Assembly: GCF_949987535.1 (NCBI RefSeq)
Contig: NC_080080.1
Span: forward strand, 66,121,006-66,185,005
Origin: Balaenoptera acutorostrata
Taxonomy: Eukaryota; Chordata; Mammalia; Artiodactyla; Balaenopteridae
Direction of reading: 5' to 3'
Length of the DNA stretch: 64,000 nt
Program-made: the position numbers and the translations under genes
The notes under the pieces: model-generated
The model's database searches: none
Told to the model about the DNA's origin: nothing
The model's input: the letters and a program-made list of their open reading frames with translations, nothing else
Shown here: piece by piece, positions 34,610 through 47,672 of the stretch
How the letters are laid out: each line of letters begins with the position of its first letter
How positions within the stretch are numbered: position 1 is the stretch's first letter

Positions 34610-36730
34610 GAATCAGGTACCTAAATATTGTGATTAAATTTCTTGGAGCAAAACAGTCTCTCAGTATTCTAAAACACGTTTATAATGAAGGGCAAATAAT
34701 GAAGAAAAGCAAAATTGGGAGCTTAGTTTTTAATTCTGCAGACCTATATGGCAAAGTTCAGAATGATAGGATTGGCAGCCAAGATGGCAAAGTTTGAGAA
34801 CAGAAACATTGACTCTGTGTTTTTATAACATCTTCTAATATTTTTTCAACTTCTACATCACAATTCAGTTAGTCTGGACTTGTCCTTTTTCCAGTGTTTT
34901 GGCTTTTTAAAAACATTTCTGGTGTTATGCCAGTTCTCTGTACATTTGTGTGTGTGTGTGCATGTGTGTGTTGAGAGAGAGACTCCAAATCTCTCTCTAC
35001 TACTTTATTTAACTGCTTGATTTATTGTTACAGCAAGCTTCTCCCTGTTAAATATTTTAAAAATCTCATTTGTTTTATTTTGCCACTCTCTGATTTTTCT
35101 AATTATCAACATGGGTTTTCCCTCACGAGAGACTTAGAGGTGAACAAGGAAGCTTCCGACCATGTCCTGTTACCCTGATCTTGTCTGAGTCAAATCTAAG
35201 AATTTGAGGATTCAAAGGATTGAGTTGAATGATGTCCACAGACACAAGGTATCATTCACATTTGGGAGCTCAAGATACCAGGGCTCCACAGGTTGCCCCA
35301 CTGTACCGTCAGAAGCCCTCTCTGTTAAAGAACAAGCCTGAGCCCTCTACCATCGGTCTTCAAGCATAGTGTCCTGCCCTCACTGTGATTTTGAGGCCCT
35401 TTTCCACCGAATAGCTCAGACTGTGAAGTTGGGTGCTGCTGGAGTTAGGGTCACCACACTGACCAACCTCAGGGGAAGCCACTCATGACTGGGGAGCTTC
35501 GGAGAGTGGCCAAAAAACATTCAGAGATCATCTAAACCATGTCTAGACAGTCTTGTCTAAAGAATATGGTGTTTTCCACCATAATTTGGCTTTAAGTAGA
35601 AAATCTGTAGAGTCATCTCATGGAAACATCTATCCCAGAGAGAAGCTGTTGATGAGGTTTCTGCACCGGATGATGGGTGGCCATGAGGACTGATCCTGTC
35701 ATGGCTTGTTCCATCAGGATCAGGATTCTCTGGCCACCTCCATGGTAGGAGAAAAGGATACAGGGTGAAAGGCTTCTGTGGACACTTGCTCTCATGGTTG
35801 TGCAGCTGAAGGGTTATTACCCTGCCCTTATCTGGTTCTGGATTGGGTCTGAGACTGAGTTAGAGAACATTATGGATCTGGGTCTTCTGTTTATGTGACA
35901 TTGAGTGTGTGTGGGGGCTTGAAGCTGGGGCATCTATACCTACACAGTCTATAGCCACATGGTAACTGCTTTTTTGGAAGAGGTTTGAGGTTCTTGGAGT
36001 CTCATCCATGGGAAGGTGCCTTCACATAAGATCAGTTATCCTTATAAAAATGCACATAGCTTTGTCAACATGGCTTTATAGAGTGGAGATTCAGGTAAAA
36101 TATCTTGAACCTTGAGGAGAAGCTCAAAATACTTAGAGGCCAATCTGAAATGTCAACAACCCTTCCTACATGTCTCAATTTTGATGCATGTGAAAGTGTA
36201 AGGATTTCCAGCATCCTAAAGAAACATAGTTTGCAAGTATGCAGTTCTCACCTGTTGCCTATTTTTTTTTCAGGGTCTTTGAGGTTGCAAGAATGATGCA
36301 CTAGAGGATATTTCTCCTTGTTTCGTAAAGATGAGGGACTTGATCATAAGAGCGAGATGTTCATTCTTGAATTCTCTCATGGGACTCTTTGATTAAGTTG
36401 CCTGTGACATTTAATACAACCCTAGTGATTGAAGAGAATGCAAAGGATCCTGGTGAGTAGCCATGCTCTGAAGACTATTTTCTTTTTAGTTAAGGCAAAA
36501 ACATGAATATATGATTTTCTTAGATAAAGTATGGACCAAGCCAGTTTGATGAGTGGTGTAGGTGGGCTTGGAACTCACCAATTCCACCCTTCTGGGCAAG
36601 TGCTACTGGCACAACACCAGCCCGTAGGGTCTATGAGTGACACACACATGTGAGCAGGAAATCACAGATCTGGGGAAATGCCCCTATTAGTTTCACCAAA
36701 TATATATACTGCACCAATAACAACAACAGC
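34610..36730. other. Intergenic stretch, no gene seen
   Basis: A (TG)n-like run lies at about 34948-34972. The 35120-35980 part is GC-balanced and might be an old LTR or DNA element, but I recognise no diagnostic ends. Confidence 0.35.
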
Positions 36731-36734
36731 ACCA

Positions 36735-36990
36735 ACAGAATAGCACTATATGAGCAATAACGAACATTTGTGGAGTACCTATTGCGAACCAGGACTTGAA
36801 CTAAGCTTTTTATATATCTAACCTCATATTTCATTTCATTTCATCTCATTTCATTTCATGGTGGATACTATTATTATTTCCATTTTAACAAATAGAAAAG
36901 CTGAGATTTAGAGAAGTTAAATAATATCCCAAATCACCAGGTATTATTGTGTGTGGAGGCGGAACTCAAACCCAGAGTTGGCTCTCTTAA
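36735..36990 (-). repeat. MIR SINE with internal (ATTTC)n expansion
   Basis: 'catttgtggagtacctattg' CGAACCAGG, then 'agctgagatttagagaagtt' and 'aggcggaactcaaacccaga' in reverse MIR order. A pentanucleotide (ATTTC)n-like run (36827-36859) has grown at the CTCATTT motif of the element. Confidence 0.8.
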
Positions 36991-37109
36991 AATAGTACAG
37001 GCAATAAACACGTGAAAAACTAACCTAAATCCCGTTATTCAGAAGGAACTATTTGTAACATTGCTGTTGTGTAGCTTTCCAGATTTTCCCCTATGCATAT
37101 TACTTATAA

Positions 37110-37113
37110 AATT

Positions 37114-37148
<35 letters not shown>

Positions 37149-37175
37149 ATACATATATATATACATACAGATATC
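37110..37175. repeat. (TA)n / (CATA)n simple repeat
   Basis: An alternating TA tract is followed by ACAC/CATACATA units. Low complexity. Confidence 0.95.
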
Positions 37176-37259
37176 TACCCATCTTTTATAGCCTTTCTTT
37201 TCATATCACAATATAGAGCCTAGAACTATCTCCATGCAATCAGAGTTTTAATGACAGAC

Positions 37260-38790
37260 AGCCTGATAGTCTGGTCACTTCAGGTCCTCTGGGCTTTGGC
37301 TGCAGCAAACTGCTTATCCAGCATGATGCTCACAAAGCACACAAGATGAGGGTTCTATAAAATGCAGAGCTGGGCACCCAAGTAGATATCAAGACCACAA
37401 AGTCCAAGGGCTTTGAAACCTACTCCAGCACATTCTCACATTCCAATATTTTACAGACAAGGGTAATGAGCCCAAGAATTACTGCCCTCCAGCTTCAGGG
37501 GAGTGAAAAATGAAGGGTTGTTTTCCAAGTAATGTGACGCCAGACAGCTGGCTTAACAGTCAGTAGTGCCAGGCCTTCTCTGAAGGCCAGTGTCGGCCCC
37601 CACCTCCTCCTCACCACCAAATGTCACGGTGCACCCCGAACCAGGGAAATCTGTCCTTCTACAGGATGTAGAACTGCAAGAGGAAAGCAGGTTTTACTGG
37701 CTTGTGGTTTCCTAGGCTCTTAGAATGTTGAATGCAGCCTGTGCATTGGCAGCTGGAGAACTCGAAAGAAACCACAGGGTTGGAATTGATTATTTCCTGT
37801 TGTCCCCCTCTTCCACCAATATCAGTACCTGTTTCTTGATAAATAGACACATGAACATACTCCAAACATAAGGTCCTAGACAGCAAGCAATAAAAACGTG
37901 CCTTGACCCACTGAAATAAATTGTAGCAAATGGAGTTATTGTTTCCATTTATTATTTATTAGTCATATCCCATGGAGCAGCTAGTGGAATAAATTTTTTT
38001 TTTCTAGTGGAAAATGAATGTATGACAATCAGAAGTAATAGCAATCACAGAACAACTGTTCTCCCCAGCTTGGGCCAAGTTTAATTGAGCAAAATTTCTC
38101 CTGCAGATTAATGACTCTCTTTCTCCACTTGATCGTCTTTCAGCTGGTACCTCAAGCTGTCTTTCTCCCGTTCCTTCTCTTTCTGACCACCATAACAAGT
38201 TTTCCAGTAGCCCCTTCCAGGTGCCACAGTTAAAGAAATATTAGTGAGGCTGATAGGTTTTAAAGGAGCCGAGTGGTCCAGGAATGGGTTTGGAATTGAT
38301 TCAAAGGAATGGTTGCTTCAATAAAATATTTTATTTGGAATAAGAGGAAATTGGTCCCTTAGTAACATTAGCAATTTATTCAGAGTCACTGTCACATGAG
38401 GATATCTGAAGATCATATTGAGAATTTGATGAATTTGTCTCACTCCCAAAGATAACCTAGAAGAAGATACAATAATTTACTTTTATTATCACCTAGTATA
38501 AACTTGATAATTTGGTAGATAGAAATAGCAGTATTAAAGATTAATCAGGTAGTGAAAACAGTTACTAGACTCTTCTTTTAACCATAGAAGTTAGTGCACA
38601 GAGGAAGCACTTAGTTTTCAAGCTTTTTTGTCATTAAAAATAACTTACGCAATACCATCTGCCTTATTCTATTTTATAATTATCAGAATTAAAAATGTAG
38701 GTCTTGGTTAAGTGGTGGCCTCCCCCTTGAGCCTGGTAGAATAATGCTGAGTTGCCTTGTAAGGTCCATAGTGCTTCTGTTGAACTCAGA
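37260..38790. other. Intergenic stretch, no gene seen
   Basis: Unique sequence; no credible coding frame or young repeat. Confidence 0.35.
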
Positions 38791-38799
38791 CTTCAGTAA

Positions 38800-39070
38800 T
38801 ACCCTGTTTTTAGCCAGAGTGAGCTTTCTAAAATGACTGTCAACCCCCTGCTTAATCATATCAATGGCCCCCTGTGGCCATGAGGATAAAGTACAAACTC
38901 AAGAGCATGGCTTAAAGAATTTATCTCAGTCTGGTCCCAGGTCATCTCTTCTGCTACTTCCTCTCTGTCTGCTCCCCAGCCATACTGTGAACCACCAGGG
39001 GTTCCCCTATTTCCATGTTTGTAATCATACCTAGGCCTGAGTACAGGCTGGCCCTTCCACCAAGACCCTA
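38800..39070 (+). repeat. L2 LINE fragment
   Basis: 'caatggccccctgtggccat' GAGGATAAAGTACAAACTC..., 'gtctggtcccaggtcatctc', 'tgtctgctccccagccatac' follow the L2 ORF2 3' part on the + strand. Confidence 0.7.
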
Positions 39071-39263
39071 CAGTTTCATACTCCATAGTACTTTTTCATG
39101 ATACTTTGGTATCCAAGTGACATGCCCTAGGCTGTGTGCCAAGCCAGTGACAGAGTCAGAAATGCAGAACATAAATTCTCTGAACATTGACTATGGGTCC
39201 TTAAGAAATAAGCCTTTGGAATGTCTACTCTAAAGGAGATGGCTTCTGCTTGGAGACTTCTTA

Positions 39264-39557
39264 TATTTTTTAATTAATTAATTAATTAATTTATGGCTGT
39301 GTTGTGTCTTCCTTTCTGTGCGAGGGCTTTCTCTAGTTGTGGCAAGTGGGGGCCACTCCTCATCGCGGTGTGCGGGCTTCTCACTATCGTGGCCTGTCTT
39401 GTTGCGGAGCACAGGCTCCAGATGCGCAGGCTCAGTAGTTGTGGCTCACGGGCCTAGCTGCTCCGTGGCATGTGGGATCCTCCCAGACCAGGGCTCGAAC
39501 CTGTGTCCCCTGCACTAGCAGGCAGATTCTCAACCACTGCGCCACCAGGGAAGCCCC
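39264..39557 (-). mobile_element. CHR-type SINE (tRNA-Glu-derived)
   Basis: A T-rich/(TTAA)n tail is followed by the reverse CHR body ending 'gccaccagggaagccc'. Target duplication: GGAGACTTCTTA at 39252-39263 and GGAGACTTTCTTA at 39558-39570. The clean duplication indicates a fairly recent insertion. Confidence 0.95.
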
Positions 39558-39574
39558 GGAGACTTTCTTAATAC

Positions 39575-42500
39575 TGTCCAGTACTCCCAAAATATATGTT
39601 CTGTTTCACTGGCTTGAAGTAGGAATCAAAAAGAGGAATTTTCATTTCTAAGACAAGATCAGGAATCTAAAACATGGATTTAATTATAGCATTGGCTATT
39701 CCTGGCACTGCTCATATTAGTGTTTTTTTTCTTTGACACATGCCATTCACGTTTAAGCACTGTGGCTCTGAAAGGAGTTGACAAAACCTTTTGTGTGTGT
39801 CTCCTTGAAACACCCAAGCCACAGAGGTGAATTACACTGTGTAGATTATCAGTGAGCAGGTGATTCTCCAAAGCATGCTTAGGTATGCAAGGCATTGTGA
39901 TCCTAGGATTTTATTGGTCACTGAAAGCTTCCTATGTTCTCCAACTTGGATCAGTCATGGAAAATGATAACAAAAGCCTTCTCAATTGCTGTGAGTTCTT
40001 CAAATATATTAGCTCCCTTTCTTCTGTATGAGTGCAAGGATGTATCCCAAGCTAACGTCTCTGTGTATGTTGGTAGGAGCTTCGGAAGGGAGTAGGATGT
40101 GTAATTATGACAGGGAGGGTGAGAGATGGCACTGGAGCAAGTGTCAAGGAAATGGGAGAATAGAAAGAAAAGTCCTGAGATGCTGTCAGTCAAGTACATA
40201 GCTGATGAAATGGCTCCTGGAGGGGGAGTGGGGACAGCAAATCATTGGCTACAAAGACAAGGCCACTCACATCAACCGTTCTTTTGATCATGCCATTGAT
40301 TTTGCATCTACCATGAATTATTGCAGACTCGCATATTGTGAGACTGCCATGAGTTTGCTATGTAGACATAGTCTGAACTGTTTTTACTTAATCCTGTAGT
40401 AACCTCTGATATATCTCTGAATCAAAATCAACCTTCATGGATATATTTGAATGCTTATAGTTGCCTTTTTAATCAAAAGTGAATTTTAAAATCTCGAATT
40501 AAATAGCTTAATGGAGCCTGGATATTCTTGTCATGTATTAATTATACCTCATGATAAATACGCATTGGAAAATCGCTTGCCAGATCACATACAGATGCAT
40601 GGAATATCTCAAGGGGCCAACGGTAATTATTCTTCTGAAGATTCGTGGGCTCCATTTTATTTCTCAAGATAGATCTATAAATCTGATAGCAATTGAACTA
40701 CATCAAGTATATGAAGCTGTTAAACAAATGTAAAGGAAAAGACAGGATACTTAAAACGTCATGTCAAAGTAAATAACTGGGTGCTTCCCAGCAAAGACAG
40801 CTTTACATCAGCATGGATACCAACACATGGAAGCAATTAATAGAAATATTTTCAGTGAGAAATATAAACATATCTATGGCCATTACTGAAATGCATTAAA
40901 CAAGATGAACTTTTTGGAGAAAGTGAAAAAATAATATTTGCTAAAAAAATAAAAGCTTTTTGGCTGTCATACAGTAATGTGTAATACTAGTGTTTCTGAG
41001 GTTCCCAGTCCTTCAATCCTCTTTATTCATGAGTGCGTTGGAAACAGCAGATTCCGATTCAAATCACCTTAAATTCAAGGACTGCATTAACGGCTATTGG
41101 CCTCCTTGGAGGATTTTCCTAGAATGATTGTGCTGTCTGGAATTTTATTTGTTTTCAGAATGAAGAAAAAAATAATTCAGAGCTGGCTATGGATCACACA
41201 GTGTATATGCCTTTTAAGAAATTATTTGCCGAAAAATTATTCACATTCCAAAAAAAAGCAAAATTGCCCCCCCAAACCATTTCTTTTACTACTTAAGCCC
41301 CAAATGACCTAAGCTTAAAGATACTTGAAAAATAAAAGCCTCCAGAGGATATTCAACGTGTGGAATGAATTAACAGGAACCACAATGGCACTAAAGTTAA
41401 TAATTATATAGTAAAAGAATGAAAAATTGGCATGCTTCTGAAGTTAACATAACAAATAGGGAACATGTAAGGAGCACCCTTTGCCAAGTTTAAGATGAAC
41501 CCAAAACAGAAACTTTGGACTAGAATTGTACCTATATTCTATGTTAGTTTGCTCAAAGTTGGTTTTTGTTTTGTTTTGTTTTGTCTTTAAGGGAAGAAGG
41601 TTGAAAATTTTTGCAAGTGACAAAAAGCTGTTGGATATTAAATGGCTCTTAGATAATAATATATTTATGGTTCAAGTGTAAATGAGTCAGAAACATATGG
41701 ATTAGATTTCCCTTAAATCTGTTCAAATATTAAAAGGTTGTGGGGGGGAGGCACTTGGCAAATGTATTGGAAGTTTTTCAAAACTGTGATGTCTAAATGT
41801 ATACTTTGAGACTGCTATGAAGTCTAGATTGTCCCTAGACTCAGTGATTGGCTTAAGCAGGTAGATCCTATGGTCATAGAAGGTTGACTTAAATCATTTC
41901 TTTAATGGTGTAAGCCTATACCTTCATGTAAGAATCATTTATCAACTGGCAACTCTGGAAAGAGATTCATCTGCAAAGCCAAAAATTAAAAATCTCATAT
42001 CTAGGTGGACAAAGCAAGGCCAATTTTAGACATCAGATTCTGAATGTCTGATTTTGCATTGATCTTTTAAAATCTAATATGCTTTCAGACTTTTGACAGG
42101 TATGTTGTACAAGCAGGTTACGTTGTACCATGCAATCATTCGGGGTGACATTCAAAATACTTACTAACCTGTAACTCGTGGACACCATATTCAGAGGAAA
42201 TGCTGGAGTCCTGGTCCATGCCTGCTGAATGTCAGCCCTAACGGGAGCTATCTTTTTAGAAGTGTGAGTTCGATGAACGTAAATGAAACATCCTTTGTAA
42301 CCCTGGAAATATTGTGTTGAAGCTATCAGCTTCCTGTGGTAATTCATTTGCTTAGAGCTGCATGGCAGCATGGCCAGGACAAGGTTTGGACCAGAAAGCC
42401 TTGCCCCTGATTCATGTTCTGGATTGCACTCAGATCCCACCTGTTATCCATAAATTCCTGACCCTCATCACAAGGTGGTGCAGACAAGACTGTGAAGGGG

Positions 42501-43098
42501 GTCAGTGCACATTCATCCCTATTGCCAGAAAAATGAATTAAGATTTATGGGCCACAACCACAATATGAGGACACATTATTATTTATAGAATAAGCCCATG
42601 ATTATCTCTTTTGGCCCTCATTTCAATCCCAAATCTTTTAGCCTATTTCTTGATGATGCTGGCATTATTAGGAATTCTTTCCCAATCAGTTCACTTTTAT
42701 TTTGTCTGGCATGAAACAATAAGGCTTCTAGGAGTTTCACTATATCACAGCTCCATATGCATTTATTTATTTTTTCTCATCACTGCAGAAACTGCCAGAG
42801 TTGGGATCTTGTCCAACCTTCAGGAAAATATGTCTATCTCTGGATGTGTATAAATATGGGGATCCTAATATTTGCTTTTAAACACTTATGGATGTTTGGA
42901 TTGTTCAGATTTATTTTTAGGCTTTTCCTTTTCACTGGAAGAAATTCTCCCCAAAGAAAGTTTGCTCTGTACTTTCCCCATGATAGGTGAAAAAGCAGTG
43001 AAATGCCCCCCCAAAAACAGAAAAAAAACTATAAAAAGTTTGGAGGTGAGACAACCAATTTTAGAGTAGCATAAAAACAACTTTTTAAAAGTAAAACT
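39575..43098. other. Long intergenic stretch, no gene seen
   Basis: About 3.5 kb with almost no recognisable repeats. AT-rich with several homeodomain-type TAATTA/ATTAAT motifs around 40430-40650. A (GTTTT)n-like run lies at about 41560-41585. The 135-codon minus frame at 42033-42440 shows no domain and looks incidental. Confidence 0.4.
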
Positions 43099-43099
43099 G

Positions 43100-43108
43100 C
43101 CCCTTGAC
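43100..43108. repeat. Left target-site duplication of composite L1
   Basis: CCCCTTGAC directly before the poly(T) (reverse poly(A)) of the L1 3' end; the same 9-mer occurs at 51203-51211 right after the truncated L1 5' end. Confidence 0.7.
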
Positions 43109-46100
43109 TTTTTTTTTTTTAACATCTTTATTGGAGTGTTGCTTTACAATGGTGTGTTAGTTTCTGCTTTATAACAAAGTGAATCAGCTATACATATACA
43201 TACATCCCCATATCCCCTCCCTCTTGCATCTCCCTCCCAGCCTCCCTATCCCACCCCTCTAGGTGGTCACAAAGCACCGAGCTGATCTCCTTGTGCTATG
43301 CGGCTGCTTCCCACTAGCTATCTATTTTACATTTGGTAGTGTATATGTGTCCATGCCACCCTCTCACTTCATCCCAGCTTCCCCTTCCCCGTGTCCTCAA
43401 GTCCATTCTCTAAGTCTGCGTCTTTATTCCTGTCCTGCCCCTAGGTTCTTCAAAACCATTTTTTTTTCTTTTAGATTCCATATATATGTGTTAGCATACG
43501 GTTTTTGTTTTTCTGACTTACTTCACTCTGTATGACAGACTCTAGGTCCATGCACCTCACTACAGATAACTCAATTTCGTTTCTTTTTATGGCTGAGTAA
43601 TATTCCATTGTATGTATGTGCCACATCTTCTTTATCCATTCATCTGTCGATGGACATGTAGGTTGCTTCCGTGTCCTGGCTATTGTAAATAGAGCTGCAA
43701 TGAACATTGTGGTACATGACTGTTTCTGAATTATGGTTTTCTCAGGGTATACACCCAGAAGTGGGATTGCTGGGTCGTATGGTAGTTCTATTTTTAGTGT
43801 TTTAAGGAACCTCCATACTGTTCTCCATAGTGGCTGTATCAATTTACATTCCCACCAACAATTCAAGAGGGTTCCCTTTTCTCCACGCCCTCTCCAACAT
43901 TTATTGTTTATAGATTTTTAATGATGACCATTCTGACGGACGTGAGGTGATACCTCATTGTAGTTTTGATTTGCATTTCTCTAATGATTAGTGATGTTGA
44001 GCATCCTTTCATGTGTTTGTTGGCAATCTGTGTATCTTCTTTGGAGAAATGTCTATTTAGATCTTCTGCCCATTTTTGGATTGGGTTGTTTGTTTTTTTG
44101 ATATTGAGCTGCATGAGCTGCTTGTAAATTTTGGAGATTAATCCTTTGTCAGTTGCTTCATTTGCAAATATTTTCTCCCATTCTGAGGGCTGTCTTTTTG
44201 TCTAGTTTATGGTTTCCTTTGCTGTGCAACAGCTTTTGCGTTTCATTACATCCCATTTGTTTATTTCTGTTTTTACTTCCATTTCTCTAGGAGGTGGGTC
44301 AAAAAGGATCTTGCTGTGATTTATGTCATAGAGTGTTCTGCCTATGTTTTCCTCTAAGAGTTTTATAGTGGCTAGCCTTCCATTTAGGTCTTTAATCCAT
44401 TTTGAGTTTATTTTTGTGTATGGTGTTACGGAGTGTTCTACCTTCCTTCTTTTTACACGTAGCTGTCCAGTTTTCCCAGCACCACTTATTGAAGAGGCTG
44501 TCTTTTCTCCATTGTATATTCTTGCCTCCTTTATCAAAAAGAAGGTGACCATTTGTGCGTGGATTTATCTCTGGGCTTTCTATCCCGTTCCATTGATCTA
44601 TATTTCTGTTTTTGTGCCAGTACCATACTGTCTTGATTACTGTAGCTTTGTAGTGTAGTCTGAAGTCAGGGAGCCTGATTCCTCCAGCTCCGTTTTTCTT
44701 TCTCAAGATTGCTTTGGCTATTCGGGGTCTTTAGTGTTTCCATACAAATTGTGAAAGTTTTTGTTCTACTTCTGTGGAAAATGCCATTGGTAGTTTGATA
44801 GAGATTGCATTGAATCTGTAGATTGCTTTGGGCAGTAGAGTCATTTTCACAATGTTGATTCTTCCAATCCAAGAACATGGTATATCTCTCCATCTGTTTG
44901 TATCATCTTTAATTTCTTTCATCAGTGTCTTCTAGTTTTCTGCATACAGGTCTTCTGTCTCCTTAGGTAGGTTTATTCCTAGATATTTTATTCTTTTTGT
45001 TGCCATGGTAAATGAGAGTGTTTCCTTAATTTCTCTTTCAGATTTTTCATCATTAGTGTATAGGAATGCAAGAGATTTCTGTGCATTAATTTTGTATCCT
45101 GCTACTTTACCAAATTCATTGATTAACTCTAGTAGTTTTCTGGTAGAATCTTTAGGATTCTCTATGTATAGTATCATGTCATCTGCAAACAGTGACAGCT
45201 TTACTTCTTCTTTTCCAGTTTGGATTCCTTTTATTTCTTTTTTGTCTCTGACTGCTGTGGCTAAAACTTCCAAAACTATGTTGAATAATAGTGGTGAGAG
45301 TGGGCAACCTTGTCTTTTTCCTGATCTTAGAGGAAATGCTTTCAGTTTTTCACCATTGAGAACGATGTTGGCTGTGGGTTTGTCATGTATGGCCTTTTTT
45401 ATGTTGAGGTAAGTTCCTTCTGTGCCTATTTTCTGGAGGGTTTTTATCATAAATGGGTGTTGAATTTTGTTGAGAGCTTTTTCTGCATCTATTGAGATGA
45501 TCACATGGTTTTTCTCCTTCAGTTTGTTAATATGGTTTATCACATTGATTGATTTGTGTATATTGAAGAATCCTTGCATTCCTGGGATAAACCCCACTTG
45601 GTCATGGTGTATAATCCTTTTAATGTGCTGATGGATTTTGTTTGCTAGTATTTTGTTCAGGATTTTTGCATCTATGTTTATCAGTGATATTGGCCTGTAG
45701 TTTTCTTTCTTTGTGACATCTTTGTCTGTTTTGGTATCAGGGTGATGGTGGCCTCGTAGAATGAGTTTGGGAGTGTTCCTCCCTCTGCTATATTTTGGAA
45801 GAGTTTGAGAAAGATAGGTGTTAGCTCTCCTCTAAATGTTTGATAGAATTCGCCTGTGAAGCCACCTGGTCTTGGGCTTTTGTTTGTTGGAAGATTTTTA
45901 ATCACAGTTTCAATTTCAGTGCTTGTGATTGGTCTGTTCATATTTTCTATTTCTTCCTGGTTCAGTCTCGGAAGGTTGTGCTTTTCTAAGAATTTGTCCA
46001 TTTCTTCCAGGTTGTCCATTTTATTGGCATAGAGTTGCTTGTAGTAATCTCTCATTATCCTTTGTATTTCTGCTGTGTCAGTTGTTACTTCTCCTTTTTC

Positions 46101-46281
46101 ATTTCTAATTCTATTGATTTGAGACTTCTCCCTTTTTTCTTGATGAGTCTGGCTAAATGTTTATCAATTTTGTTCATCTTCTCAAAGAACCAGCTTTTAG
46201 TTTTATTGATCTTTGCTGTTGTTTCCTTCATTTCTTTTTCATTTATTTCTTTTTTTTTTTTTTATCTCTTAAGTTTCTCTC
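43109..46281 (-). mobile_element. L1 LINE (outer/left element), 3' half
   Basis: A minus-strand L1 with poly(A) at 43109-43120, a short 3' UTR (43121 to about 43470) and ORF2 from its C-terminus up to the region before the reverse-transcriptase core. At about 46250-46281 it ends in a T-expanded stretch and meets the 3' end of a second L1. Its 3' UTR (about 350 bases) differs from the second element's 1.4-kb 3' UTR, so the two are different subfamilies. Confidence 0.9.
43471..46262 (-). pseudogene. L1 ORF2 pseudogene, frameshifted
   Basis: Remnant of the L1 ORF2 endonuclease/reverse transcriptase. Pieces in different frames carry the C-terminal part (43471-43866, with the end of the cysteine motif as NCWWECKL), 44202-44706, the reverse-transcriptase core with FADDM (44932-45597) and the finger region with [11 protein letters not shown] (45681-46055, where SPGPDGF is usual). 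At least four frame disruptions make it inactive. Same orientation as the adjacent open ORF2. Confidence 0.9.
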
Positions 46282-46970
46282 TTTTTTTTTTTTTCCACAC
46301 ACACACACTGTATTTTATTTTTACAAGAGATAAATAGACTGACACCAAGCATTGTACATGGATGACCACAACAAAAGCAACAATGATTGCAATTACCAAA
46401 CATGAAACACAGTTATACTATGTCATAATATTGACATTCAGTCCAGTAATCCTCCACTGTAACAGCTCCTTTACTTTGCAGTGAAAATTGATTTGTATAT
46501 TCTTTTCCTCTGAGTCCTTGTGGGATTTTTTTTTTTTAAATTCAGACAGAAAGTCACAAAAATTATACTCATCCTCATCAGTTCACTCAGTCCCATGTAA
46601 TTAATTTCTTTTTTTTTTCATCTTGATCTTTTGTTAGCACTTTTATGAGTTCATCAGTTTTTCATTAGAGTTCTGAAAATGCTTATTCATTCAGTTCAGC
46701 AGTACAGTCAGTTACCAGAAACCTGTACTTGTCAGAGTCTTTTCCATGAATTTCTTGAAGATGAAACCCTTTTATAGGAACATATTTGCAAAATCATCAG
46801 AGTACACCCAGAACTGTCTGTAAATGACAAAAGACTTAAAAATGACCATGGTTAAAGATTTGATGAAAGTTCATAATAATGCAGTTGACAAGAAAATTAG
46901 TTATTTCTGAGATATACATTTTAAAGTAATAACTAGGATTATTACTTATAACATTATACCAGAACATATA

Positions 46971-47441
46971 AGATTTTTAGACGTTTCCTGTAATGTCTGA
47001 AACATTTATATTAACATATTTCCATACATATTTCCATACAAATACAAATATAAGATTTTTAGAAATTTCATGTAATGTCTGAAACATTTATATTAACATA
47101 TTTCCATACATATTTCCATACAAATACAAATATAAGATTTTTAGAAATTTCATGTAATGTCTGAAACATTTATATTAACATATTTCCATACATATTTCCA
47201 TACAAATACAAATATAAGATTTTTAGAAATTTCATGTAATGTCTGAAACATTTATATTAACATATTTCCATACATATTTCCATACAAATACAAATATAAG
47301 ATTTTTAGAAATTTCATGTAATGTCTGAAACATTTATATTAACATATTTCCATACATATTTCCATACAAATACAAATATAAGATTTTTAGAAATTTCATG
47401 TAATGTCTGAAACATTTATATTAACATATTTCCATACAAAT
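46971..47441 (-). repeat. 82-bp tandem repeat (about 5.7 copies) in L1 3' UTR
   Basis: Unit starts (AGATTTTTAGAAATTTCATG) recur at 47053, 47135, 47217, 47299 and 47381, a constant period of 82 bases; a diverged first copy starts at 46971. Copies 2-5 look nearly identical; the last one is cut short near 47441. Each unit itself contains a doubled 'atttccatac'. Confidence 0.95.
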
Positions 47442-47672
47442 AACCCAATGATAGTTTAGTATTAGTTGTTTTGTTTGTGTTTTTATACTGCAGGTTCTTA
47501 TTAGGCATCAGTTTTATACACATCAGTGTATACATGTCAATCCCAATCACCCAATTCAGCACACCACCATCCCCACCTCATCGCAGTTTTCCCCCCTTGG
47601 TGTCCATATGTCCATTCTCTACATCTGTGTCTCAACTTCTGCCCTGCAATCTGGCTCATCTGTACCATTTTT

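Noticed and set aside
42033..42440. 135-codon minus-strand frame
   Set aside because: No motif, no promoter or poly(A) context; length is within chance expectation for 64 kb.
43065..43081. AGTAGCATAAAAACAAC near the left L1 end, resembling AGTAGCATAAGAACATC at about 51241
   Set aside because: Neither copy abuts the L1 ends (19-36 bases away) and there are mismatches, whereas CCCCTTGAC does abut both ends; kept only as a possible coincidence.
46971..47441. Regular repeats as a CRISPR array
   Set aside because: The units are contiguous 82-bp tandem copies without unique spacers, inside a mammalian L1 3' UTR.
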